A program made the position numbers and the translations under genes. From Paramacrobiotus metropolitanus (taxonomy: Eukaryota > Tardigrada > Eutardigrada > Parachela > Macrobiotidae), in contig NW_026570310.1 in NCBI RefSeq assembly GCF_019649055.1, positions 434,001 through 498,000 on the forward strand: a DNA stretch of 64,000 bases, in the 5' to 3' direction. Below are positions 1 through 9,380 of this stretch, piece by piece. The notes under the pieces are model-generated. The model ran no database searches. It was not told the DNA's origin and saw only the letters and a program-made list of their open reading frames with translations. Position 1 is the stretch's first letter. Each line of letters opens with the position of its first letter.

Positions 1-102
1 AATAAGGACAATCCTTTTCAGTTATTGTATCACCAAGATCCTGGCGGCCAGCAGTTGCAGGTGCTGCATCCGCTCGAGTCAGAGAATATTGATATCACCT
101 AG
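1..102 (+). CDS. possible C-terminal end of a gene cut by the window edge
   Basis: Frame 1 is open from the first base to a TAG at 100-102, giving about 33 Gln- and Leu-rich codons that end in ENIDIT. There is no start because the window begins inside it. Nothing identifies the product, and an open stretch this short can arise by chance. The next 500 bases show no recognisable gene. Confidence 0.2.
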   Translation, partial: NKDNPFQLLYHQDPGGQQLQVLHPLESENIDIT

Positions 103-598
103 AAGGCCCTTTAATCGGCAACTGCATGGATGCCCTATACCCGGTTTGCAAAGAATGGGTCTTACTGTCGTAACATCCTAGGAACATGTGTTCGGCCAGC
201 GTTTCCAAAACGATTTGATTTTCGCAGAATTTGTGCAACCGTTAACCTTAAAAAGCCGATGAATCCGCTTGATGCATTCTATCTACGGAGATTTCCCAGT
301 TCATTGAAATGTCTGCCGAAAATTCATTGAAATGTTTTCCGAACACCGAACGGCTTCTGTTCCATGACACGAAAAAGCACGACTTTATATGAAAAGGGGA
401 CAGCAGGGACGCAATCAATTAGAAAACACTTCAAACGAAAACACAGCCCTTGTGCCATTGGACGTTTTTGTTTCATCAACTGTATCTGACGATGCCCCGT
501 GTACTATATTCTCAGACACGAAGCAACAAAAAGAAACCAAAAGTACCGTGTTATTTTCTTTTGGAGATTTGTCTTAGGGTAAAAACTAGTCGCAAATC

Positions 599-870
599 TG
601 TTAGGATTTTTATTATGATTACTCATTGTGTATGTGTAACTTATCATCTGATCATATGCACCCAGTATACAGATCCCTAACCGATGATACATACGGGCTA
701 AGTCATGTGTCAGTGAGTGTGTTTACCGTACAATGTGTGGTACTTAAAGCCCTGTCAGTAACATGTATTCCTTGAACATCGTGTATCAGTCTAGTGAACA
801 ATACGATGGGAAGTGTGTTGGTTCGTTATAGGATACGTGTAGTCAGAACATTATCCAATATATTCTAACA
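599..870 (+). repeat. 5' LTR of a Ty1/copia-type element
   Basis: The 272-bp LTR begins TGTTAG and ends CTAACA, a perfect 6-bp terminal inverted repeat of the TG...CA type. Its first ~98 bases recur at 2890-2988 with few differences, which defines it as a long terminal repeat. Just downstream, TTATGAGACC (873-882) resembles the internal half-tRNA initiator-Met primer site used by copia elements; that part is inference. Confidence 0.85.
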
Positions 871-885
871 TATTATGAGACCTGC

Positions 886-1551
886 TTGTCTCTAAGCAGG
901 AAGTTAGTCTTGACCTTTGGTGGCGAAGAATTCGTACAGTGTAGGGATCAGGTGGATCCAGTCCACGGTAGAATGTCTATGAAAGGGATCAAGATAACTG
1001 TGTTGGATGATTCGAATTATGCACGGTGGATAGTGCAGATTGAAGATGGGGTGACGGGTGAGGGCGTTTGGTCCATCGTGGATGGGACGCAAACGATGCC
1101 TCTGGATGTTCCGGAGGATGAGAAGAAGCATGCGCTATACAAGAAGTGGATTGCCGGAGATGGCAAGGCTAGGAGTATTCTCCATGCCACGATTGACGTA
1201 GCAACGTTAAATCAAGTGAGAGACTGCAAGACGTCGAAAGCAATTCTCGACAGGATTAAAGAGCTGCGGGAGCCGAAGACAGCTAGTGATTTGATCACCG
1301 CTATGACAGAGTTTTTCAACGTGAAATGGCAAGAGACAGATGACGTGAATACGTTTATGGCGGCACTGCATGTGCAAGCAGCAAAGATAGATGGGTGCGG
1401 GAAGTCGACGAAGACGAATGATGAGTGGATCATTGCGAAAGCGTTGTCGAGCTTACCTGCGAAGTACGGATCGTTTATCGCATCATGGAATATGATGGCA
1501 GATGCGGATCCTAAGTTGTCGGTGTTCAGAGAGAAGTTGCATTTGGCTTAA
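886..1551 (+). CDS. gag: Ty1/copia Gag polyprotein, N-terminal part
   Basis: This 221-codon ORF starts 15 bp after the 5' LTR. It shows the Ty1/copia Gag layout: an N-terminal segment with NYARW and GVWSIVDG motifs, then a helical core (ILDRIKEL, FFNVKWQETDDV, ALSSLPAKYGSF) like the UBN2/retrotran_gag families. It should form the capsid of the virus-like particle. The ORF closes with TAA at 1549-1551, but the same frame stays open into the zinc-knuckle and protease ORF at 1624, so that stop looks like a nonsense mutation or a leaky stop within one Gag-Pol frame. The ATG within the sequence MSMKGIK is an alternative start. Family assignment is firm. Confidence 0.85.
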   Translation: MSLSRKLVLTFGGEEFVQCRDQVDPVHGRMSMKGIKITVLDDSNYARWIVQIEDGVTGEGVWSIVDGTQTMPLDVPEDEKKHALYKKWIAGDGKARSILHATIDVATLNQVRDCKTSKAILDRIKELREPKTASDLITAMTEFFNVKWQETDDVNTFMAALHVQAAKIDGCGKSTKTNDEWIIAKALSSLPAKYGSFIASWNMMADADPKLSVFREKLHLA

Positions 1552-1623
1552 CAGTCGATTAAAGCACAAGGCGAAAGCGACACGAAGGTTGGTGAGTCAT
1601 ACCATGCCAGAAGCAGCCATTCT

Positions 1624-2277
1624 ATGAGAACGGAGTTTTATGGAAGGTGCAACAAGTGTGGGAAAGTCGGACACAAAGCCGTAGACTGTTGGTCGAAGCC
1701 GATGAATAAAGAGACGACAGCGCGCAGCCATGTACGCCGGTACGCGTTTGACAACACAGCGGAATCGTTGATAGTATCTGCTCTGTATGCTTCCGGTCAA
1801 ATGCCAGGCATTATAGCAGATAGTGGTGCATCGCACCATATCTCAAGCCAGGATCAATGGTCTGCAAGAATGGAGAAGTTGAAAGTCCCATTGGAGTTTA
1901 CCGTGGGAAACAGTAAACGCATACGCGCGACGCATGTTGGAAGCATGAACATCGAAATCTCAACGGACGGCAGGTGTTGGAGACCAATGGTGTGGGAAGA
2001 AGTATATTACTCACCAGACGTGTGCAAGACGACATTGTTGTCGACGATAGCATTGGAGCAGAAGGGATTTAAATTTACCCATGCAAACGGAAAGATGATG
2101 ATTAGCCGGAACGGAAAAGAATTCGTTGGTGGAGTACGTGGTGATAGTACAACTTACCGGCCATATATCAGAGTTGTGGAAAGGGAGTCTGCAGTTTGGG
2201 CAGACAGACCGGCTGATGGTGCGGCCCATGTAATGGAGCAGAACCATGTCAGAAAGGAAGAGAGACCTTTCACGTAA
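1624..2277 (+). CDS. pol: copia Gag zinc knuckle plus aspartic protease
   Basis: The ORF continues the Gag frame. A CCHC knuckle CNKCGKVGHKAVDC (CX2CX4HX4C, 1648-1689) for RNA packaging is followed by the protease motif ADSGASHHISS near 1815, the catalytic DSG of copia pepsin-like proteases. About 100 further residues of protease fold follow (WEEVYYSPDVCKTTLLS). Integrase and reverse transcriptase should come next but are absent: after TAA at 2275-2277 the frame resumes as a coiled-coil segment. The element therefore carries capsid and protease only and would depend on another element for DNA synthesis and integration. Confidence 0.82.
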   Translation: MRTEFYGRCNKCGKVGHKAVDCWSKPMNKETTARSHVRRYAFDNTAESLIVSALYASGQMPGIIADSGASHHISSQDQWSARMEKLKVPLEFTVGNSKRIRATHVGSMNIEISTDGRCWRPMVWEEVYYSPDVCKTTLLSTIALEQKGFKFTHANGKMMISRNGKEFVGGVRGDSTTYRPYIRVVERESAVWADRPADGAAHVMEQNHVRKEERPFT

Positions 2278-2295
2278 ATAATTGCAGAAATTTAG

Positions 2296-2865
2296 GGTCA
2301 GTACAAGCGACAAGTTGAGCAGTTGACAGCGCAACTCGAGACGGCAAAGCGAGCCAAAGCATTTGCGGAAAAAGAAAAGTCACAGTTGCATGATGAGCTG
2401 GTCAACATGGCCAACAAGGTGGAGATGCTGACAAAAGAGAATTGTCATGCAAAAGTTTGTCCCGAATAAGGGGAGACCGATGTCAAAGAGTGGACATGGA
2501 ATTTCACCGAAATGAGAGAGCAAGAAGCGGACATGGTCGAACATGACGCTTGGCTGGAAAAGCAGCTGAAGGATGCGCGGCATGGATTGGAAAATGTACG
2601 TGCACGACCGGTAAATGGACACAGCGAGGGAAACGCGCTGACAGTGGACGGTGACTTGTACACGGCGTTTACCGTACAGAATACCGAGTTGCCGGTAAAG
2701 TTTGAAATAAATACGCCCGACGGTGATCGTACGATGGACAGCGAGTGGTTGCCGGAGCCAACGGAGAATGACCCAGTGGTGCAACTGAGCTGAAATGCCG
2801 GTGGATCAAAGGTCAAGTTCAAGTCAGAGGACGGAACGGAAGCCAGTGGACCAAATGTGGATTAA
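2296..2865 (+). pseudogene. coiled-coil tail ORF of the copia-type element
   Basis: In the same frame as gag and protease, and after a TAG at 2293, about 57 codons form a Lys/Glu/Gln heptad-rich coiled coil (VEQLTAQLETAKRAKAFAEK). A TAA at 2467 follows, then an acidic stretch (2470-2790) and a TGA at 2791. There is no sign of integrase or RT. The sequence sits where pol should be and may be a replacement for deleted pol or the remnant of a separate 3' ORF. Only stops, never frameshifts, interrupt it. Confidence 0.55.
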
Positions 2866-2880
2866 AAAGGTGCACTGGGT

Positions 2881-2988
2881 GAAGGGGAGTGTTAGGATTT
2901 ATATTATGATTACTCATTGTGTATGTGTAACCTGATATCTGATCATATGCACCCAGTACACTGATCCCTAACCGATGATACATACGGG
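2881..2988 (+). repeat. polypurine tract and truncated 3' copia LTR
   Basis: GAAGGGGAG (2881-2889) is a polypurine tract directly abutting TGTTAG, the LTR start at 2890. About 98 bp match the 5' LTR, then identity stops abruptly at about 2988, where an envelope-like ORF from another element begins. The element is thus 599-2988 with its 3' LTR cut. Confidence 0.85.
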
Positions 2989-3762
2989 ATTTTGGCTGCG
3001 CGTGCTATGCACTTTACAGAATGTCAAAGCTTGGAGAGCTTCGGGAGCATGGGCGTTTTACGACAGTGCCGACCGTTCAACCTGACGTTCGAAGCGCAGA
3101 ACACCGTCTACTGTGGCGTACAACCTCGTGCGGGAAACTTTACGATTTCTCGCGACGGATTCACGGCGATTAAGTGGCAAGAGTGCTACTGGCAATCGCA
3201 TACGGTGAACTTCCGTGGGATTCCTCACGTTTGGAGAGACGGAGATTGGCGACCAGTGCAGCCGGTGCAGTATGCTGACCGACAGCTACTACTCGCGCCT
3301 TTCCAGGAGACTGTTGACCTTTCTTGGGCTTTGCTGGAAGCAGCCGCCGAGAAGGAGCGTGCGATGACGTTTCAGTTGCTGGGTCAGTTAGCCGGGGCAA
3401 TGGAACATAACGGAGTGGAGAACGTGGAATCGTTTGTCCAGAACGTACAGCAGTCAGCAAGTGTACCTGACCTAATGTCCAAGATACGTTGGTTTAAAAC
3501 GATGTTCGGGTCGATCACTACGGTCGTAGTGCTGGTGCTGATTGTGCTGGTCATATTTCAGTGTCGTGGACCGATAGCTGGATGCGGTAAGCGGATTTCG
3601 AATCGCTTGGCCGAACGGAGACATCGACGCTCGACTGTGGTAGCGGAACCGGTGACCTACGTCAGCGCTCCTGAGGATCCCGGCTATGAAGCGACTATCC
3701 TACCGGACAAGGAGGAGGGACGGATTTTCATTCCGCTGCACCGTACGAATAACCGGACTTAA
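2989..3762 (+). pseudogene. env: C-terminal part of an LTR-element envelope-like glycoprotein
   Basis: The frame is open for about 256 codons without a credible start, so this is a 5'-truncated gene. It has several Cys residues and NXS/T sites, a helical region (EKERAMTFQLLGQLAG), one strongly hydrophobic membrane segment (VVVLVLIVLVIF, about residues 178-190) and a basic cytoplasmic tail of about 65 residues. That is the architecture of a class of transmembrane glycoproteins encoded after pol by gypsy/BEL-type errantivirus-like elements. It is followed by a polypurine tract and an LTR, as expected for a 3' envelope gene. I recognise the layout, not a specific family. Confidence 0.55.
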
Positions 3763-3787
3763 CGTCTTGAGGGACCTGCGACGTCTG

Positions 3788-4133
3788 GGAAAGGGGCAAT
3801 GTTACATAACCAGATTACTCATGTAGTAATGAAACCTATGGTCATATATGTTTTTCCCTATGGTCATGTACCTATGGTCATGTGTGCGTTTATCCTATGG
3901 TCATAGTCCATGTTTTTGCCTTTCTCATGCCCTTGTGAGCCAGATGTACTGACAATGAGTGATTGTCTGATATTAGGTCGTTTCCCTGGATGTCCTGTTA
4001 TTTCCGGCTTAGGCCGTTATATAAGCTCATGTTTACTTGTTATTTGTTAGTTCTTAGCTGAGTATTATTAAAGTGGCTAAAACCCGATATTCATTACGCC
4101 TTACGGATAGTGTAAGCGTATCAGGGTGACACA
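3788..4133 (+). repeat. polypurine tract and 3' LTR of the env-bearing element
   Basis: GGGAAAGGGGCA (3788-3799) precedes TGTTACATAACC at 3800, a typical LTR start. The LTR contains short TCCTATGGTCAT repeats (3830-3905) and ATTATTAAAG near 4062. The end is uncertain; GTGACACA near 4133 is a candidate. No 5' LTR is present in the window. Confidence 0.5.
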
Positions 4134-6560
4134 AAAGAGGGCTAGTATGGGAGCATGCCGGCTTGTGACTTTGCACGTCGTTCCGTTGTGGTTCTATGGT
4201 GGTTCTATGGATGTTCTATGGTGGTTCCACATCCGTAGAACCAGTAAGTCACTAATGTCCGAACTTGGACATTCTCTCGAAATTAAGTATTTTTCCGTGG
4301 GTCTTATTCTTCAAATCGCAACACTCAACTCGCTTCAGCAATAGATGTAGCGATGAGAATCTTTTGTTTCTGAACTGATTGGTCAAACAAAAAGCGTTCA
4401 TTTGCTTCGACATACTGGAATGGGCCGAGATGATTTGAGTTTAGCGTTTATTGGTACCAGATTCCAGCAAACTGATCCGATCTTTGTTAACTTTCAATCC
4501 CGGGAAAAAAATCAAAATCACTTCATCGTACGAGAAAATCACAAAGCAAGTATTCAGATTGTCGTAATTTCGCTAATGAAACAGAATGCACCGATACTGT
4601 CAGCACACTACCAGACTCCAAAACACTCCCTACCGGCATAACTGACTGCACAATAAACCGCACAACACAGCCGCACAACACAGCAGGTAATGTCATAATC
4701 AACGATGGAAACACCCAGTGCGCCCACGAGGTTAATGACTTCTTTGGAAATGAATATCTAAATTTAAACGGTAACTGATTGAAGTGCTATCATTCACAAC
4801 ACAATTAAAGGTGCTTCGCTTTACACGTTTACCGCAGGTCGGGATACTTATCCAACTGTTTTTCATCCTTCTCTTTGATTGTTTGTTCCCATTTTGCTCT
4901 CATTTGGTTTAATCTCTACACGTTACAGAGCGTCTCTTAAGAACAGCGAAAAACAACCATATACCAGCAGACGCGTTACTTGCGGTTTGGGAGACAACGT
5001 GGGGGTTATAAAGTCCAGAATCCTGCTTCGTTTCCCTCATGACGCTAAAAAGGTCGTGACTAGGAAAATGCCATCTAACAAATTTTTGAAACTGCATCAT
5101 TTATCAAGGTATTCTACTGGAAGAACTAATAAAAAACTTGCAAAGAAATTTGGAAGAAATTTGCAGAGACTGGTCGATACATCCGGTCGAGCAACTGGCT
5201 GGTTCGAATTCTAGCCCCAGTTGCTGTCGATTGTGGGAAGTAAGGTGACAACTATTTCAGAGCAACCGATAGCAGTCGATAACCCGGTTGTTTTACATTT
5301 TATTCAAACCTATTCTAATAGCGTCTAGTCAAAGAAAAGGTTTTTTGGACTTTCGGTGTGCATAGACCAGCGGCCACTATGCTTAAACACAACAACCGAA
5401 AAATACCAAGACTTTGGCCCAAAATTCAAAAACGGAAGAAATATTTTACTGAGTTTACGCAAGCGGACACTTCCTGAGCGCTCCAATGTTTTACCTGCAA
5501 CATCAGTTTTCCACGCGGTTTTGTCCAGTAGTTCTGGAGAGTACTGGTGAGCATTAAATCAAAGCGAGCCGCCATCAATCGAAGGAAATTCGGTTGTGTA
5601 AGCAGCGTATCCATTTCTCCACAGCGCGCGCATTTTTCATGGAGACGGTTCACCACATTCCATACTGGTGAACGGCAAGCCAGCCAGTACAAATGTGACA
5701 GTTTATAATAAACTATCGGGGATTGACGCTTTCTCCGTTCTTGAACCATCGATTAATTTGCTTCAGGGCAATGGGATATCATTGGGTCTGGCTGTAAGGC
5801 AATCTAATCAAATTGTACTGATTCAGTCGAAACAGACACTGTAAACATCAGTAAATATAATTCGATCAATATTTACACATTTGCAAATGTAAAATGTATA
5901 CCGTTGAATGACGCTGTCGACTTTACTGTACGACAAACACTTTTTTGGCTGTCGATAAAACAGCCTGTCGGGCTGGATTCGTGGGAAAACTAATTTCTTT
6001 CAGCTGATGTTCGGACAGATGGGATAAAGGATAAATCCGTGGTCACAATGCCGGTTTTCTTGCTTTGCCGTCTTTCGCACAATTCTACGTTGTGCATCTT
6101 TTTCTTTCCATTATGACTCTGTTTCCTTCTCTTAATTCTGTTTGACGTGAATGCATGATATGCATGAAATGCAAGTACTGTTGAATTGAGGCAATTCGGC
6201 AGATCGTGCGAAGTCCGAAGTCAAGTCCGAAGAATGAATTCTCGAAGAAGAAGAGGTTTAACAAGCACGGTAACCTAACTCGGCCAGGCCGCCCTTGCTG
6301 TGCTGTATCCGTGCGCCTGTGGAAACACCCTGATCTGTTCCGCAAATATCGGTGTTAAAAAATTTTTGCAACACCGTTCGTTCGTGGGCAAAGCATTTGA
6401 CAGGACACGTTTGTCCCAACCGTTCCGGATGCTGTCCAGCCACAGCAGACGACAACCAATGATTGTCTACTGGTACAAGGTCCAACCGACGGGAGCAGCA
6501 GTACCAATATGTTATGTAATATACATTTGGCTTTTATGTCAGAATGTCACCTATGGCCCA
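4134..6560. other. intergenic stretch with no recognised gene
   Basis: Short ORFs on both strands, the longest about 110 codons at 4879-5214 with a basic C-terminal half, resemble no family I know. Composition is ordinary. I see no repeats, RNA genes or transposon ends here. Confidence 0.5.
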
Positions 6561-7638
6561 TTTCGCACCACTCTATAAAATCGGCCCCATTTTTTGTTGA
6601 TGTATTCCACGTATTCCTATGTATCCCACGCTCATTATTTCTGTATTCACGTTATGTTCTCCATTATTTTGCTTTTGCAAGTCCGTCTGACTACGTTTTC
6701 CTCTGCTATATAATACCATATTCCTACGTATTCTACCCATATGCTGTCCGTGTTGACAATGTATTCTTCGGTTTCTTAGGTTTCTTAGGTTCCTTAGGTT
6801 TTTAACTAGAACAGCTGGGAATACGTGGTGAATACTGACTGAATACATGGGAATGCGCAAATATGCTGCAAGGAAACAGTAATCACAGAGGTTAGATAAG
6901 CCAGTTAGGGAATACTTTAGAGATACAGCAGAATACAGGTAGTATACGTGGGAATACGGGCACACTCCACAGATATGTTAATTTTGCCACTATGATTAAG
7001 ATACTCGTATTCCGCCTGTATTCCCCATGTATGCTTTGGTTCCAGAATTAGAAAACTTAGAATACGCCTTGAATTTGGGCAGAATACAGGTGGAATACGT
7101 CGGAATACGGCAGACCACTTAGCGAATACAGAAATCATACGGTCGGCACAGGGAGGAATACGAGGCGAATACAGTACGAATACAAGGGAGAACACGTAGG
7201 GAACGGCAGACCACTTAGCGAAAACAGAAGTCATACGGTCGGCACAGGGAGGAATACGAGGCGAATACAGCAAGAATACAGGGAGAATACGTAGGAATAC
7301 GGCAGACCACTTAGCGAATACAGAAATCATGCCGTCGGCTCAGGGAGAAATACGAGGCGAATACAGTACGAACACAGGGAGAACACGTAGGGAACGGCAG
7401 GCCACTTAGCGAATACAGAAATCATGCCGTCGGCACAGGGAGAAATACGAGGCGAATACAGTACGAATACAGGGAGAATACGTAGGAATACGGCAGACCA
7501 CTTAGCGAATACAGAAATCATGCCGTCGGCACAGGGAGAAATACGAGGCGAATACAGCAAGAATACAGGTGGAATACGTAGGAATACGTAGACTACTGTG
7601 AAGAAATGATATGGTCGGTTTTATGGAGTGGTACGAAA
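6561..7638. mobile_element. foldback element with 26-bp TIRs and GAATAC-rich arms
   Basis: The left terminus 6561-6586 (TTTCGCACCACTCTATAAAA...) and the reverse complement of 7613-7638 match at 22 of 26 positions, all four differences being transitions. Inside, the left half is rich in GTATTC (6600-6780) and the right half in GAATAC, so the element folds back on itself. The right arm has expanded into a 96-bp tandem array. No target duplication is visible at the ends and no transposase is encoded; it is a non-autonomous relic. Confidence 0.7.
7081..7590. repeat. 96-bp tandem array, five copies with alternating subtypes
   Basis: The anchor CAGACCACTTAGCG (with a CAGGCC variant) occurs at 7111, 7207, 7303, 7398 and 7494, giving spacings of 96, 96, 95 and 96. 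Copies 2 and 4 read GGGAACGGCAG before the anchor, while copies 1, 3 and 5 read GGAATACGGCAG, so the array evolved as a ~192-bp dimer. Each unit is itself built from GAATAC hexamers. Since 96 is a multiple of 3, the minus strand stays open as repeats beginning SVFAKWSAV; I regard these as non-coding. Confidence 0.9.
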
Positions 7639-9045
7639 CGTGATATATCTATGTGTTATGTCAATACAGCAGTTGTGTCTAACTGGATCGTTATAAAGAT
7701 ATTTCCGCCAACCGATTTTACCGAATACCCTTGTAATACCCGTGAACTTTTTAATGTACTAAAGTAAGATGTTTGCACTTAAATGTACTAATGATGTTCG
7801 CACTTACTCACGGCCATCCCTTTGAATGGAACCAGGTACGAAAAGGTCATCAAGCTGCGGGCTATAACCGACCGTGGTAGGTGTATTTAAAGGTTATCTA
7901 AGTGGAATGGAATGGATTCAGAATAGAGAGTTAGGTGTTGCATATTAAAGCTCTCCAGAGATCAGTACGAAAACTTATTTTACCGAAATGAATGCGCAGG
8001 TTACAGTTATATTTACCAATTGATTTATCTCATGCTTGTAAGCAAAACCTTGCGCAAACGCCAACACCATCCTGGAAACCGGTTTTAAGTTTGTCTCAAA
8101 ACACACGAAGAACTTGAAGAGTAGATCGCCCTTATAACACCATTTACAAAACTGCCATCTCCTGTCCGTGGGCCCTGGAGTAGTTCGGTGTCAGCTCCTA
8201 AGTTACAGCAGAGCGTGGACAAACATACATTGCTGCATTTCAGAAAGATTGCGTTCGATGCGGACCACTTGAATTTAAAGATTCGTGTGACATATGTAAA
8301 TCCGAAACCAAAAATCAAGGAACCCGAGAATCCGAAACCAATTTTACGGTTATCCATCGTGGAGAAGAAATTGGGCGAAGATTGATTGTGCAAATTGATT
8401 TTAATTCTGTTTGTATGTTGCTTGCTCATGCAAATTGTACGCGCATCAGTTTAGGTTAATCGGTCTAGCCAAGGTTCGATTTTTTCACGGAAAAACCTTG
8501 TGATTATTATTGGCAGAAGATCCTTATTAAAGCAGTTATTAAAGCAGGTTTTTGTTGGTGGGTTTGTTGACAATAATGTTTCGGCCGCAATAATTGAGAA
8601 CCGACGACAAAACGCCCAATCTAGCTCATCAAAATACTTACTGAAGTCGAGTTTAAATTTGATCTCGCAGAGCTAACTATTGACCTGGATTCCGTGTTGT
8701 TAATTACTGTTGACAAAAAACGTTTTTTTTTCCTTTAAAAAAATCGAACTTTAATACTCTCTGTCGAAAGGTAATCGCTTTTTGATATTCTTCGCTCTAC
8801 TAAATTTATTATACGGAGCAACGGATCAGTTATTATTATCGCATACGGTGGGCGTCCCGTGCTCAACCTTAATCGTGATAGTGATGCTTTGGCGACCTTT
8901 GACGAGTTCCTCCATCAGCTGTAATTTACGCAAAGTAACGGTCCAACATCGACTGGCAGCCGAAGAATGCATGGGAAGGGGGGGTCTTTTTGGGCGGCCG
9001 ACTGCTGCGTGGTCGCATTATAGGATCAAAAAACTAGCGCAGGAG
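7639..9045. other. intergenic stretch with no recognised gene
   Basis: Only short ORFs of unknown character are present. The overlapping plus and minus ORFs at 8085-8429 share no recognisable motif. Poly-T and AT-rich tracts occur around 8700-8760. Confidence 0.5.
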
Positions 9046-9378
9046 GTGTTGGCCAAAACAGGCTCGGGACCGGGCGGGCGCCTTATGTCCGGTGTACTGG
9101 GCAAACCGGGGTTTCGCTCGAGATTCACAGGGGAAGTGATGCTCAGTGTATTGGCCACAACGAGGTTTTACTAGGGAATGGAACATATGCACGGTCTATG
9201 GGCCAAAACGAGGCCAGGCTCAGGACTGACGGGGTAACTAATGCCCAGTGTACAGTCCAAAACAGAATTTCGCTCGGAACTGGAAGGCGGGAAACTAATT
9301 CCAGGTGTATTTGCCAAAACGGGACTTCGATCTAGGCCGGCACGGAAAATTATATCCGTTGTATTGGTTCCAATGGGA
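9046..9378. repeat. diverged ~55-bp tandem repeat, seven copies
   Basis: A unit of the form GTGTATTGGCCAAAACGGG...TTCGCTCG recurs at about 9046, 9092, 9147, 9193, 9248, 9305 and 9359. Spacing is 46-57 bp and copies are heavily diverged. The array is an old minisatellite; ORFs through it are unlikely to be real. Confidence 0.6.
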
Positions 9379-9380
9379 CC

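Noticed and set aside
3170-3460. Minus ORF opposite the envelope-like frame
   Set aside because: Shadow ORF; the membrane segment and 3' LTR context support the plus strand.
6917-7560. Minus-strand ORFs made of 32-residue repeats beginning SVFAKWSAV
   Set aside because: They exist because the 96-bp satellite unit is a multiple of three; no start context, no codon constraint and the array lies in a non-coding foldback element.
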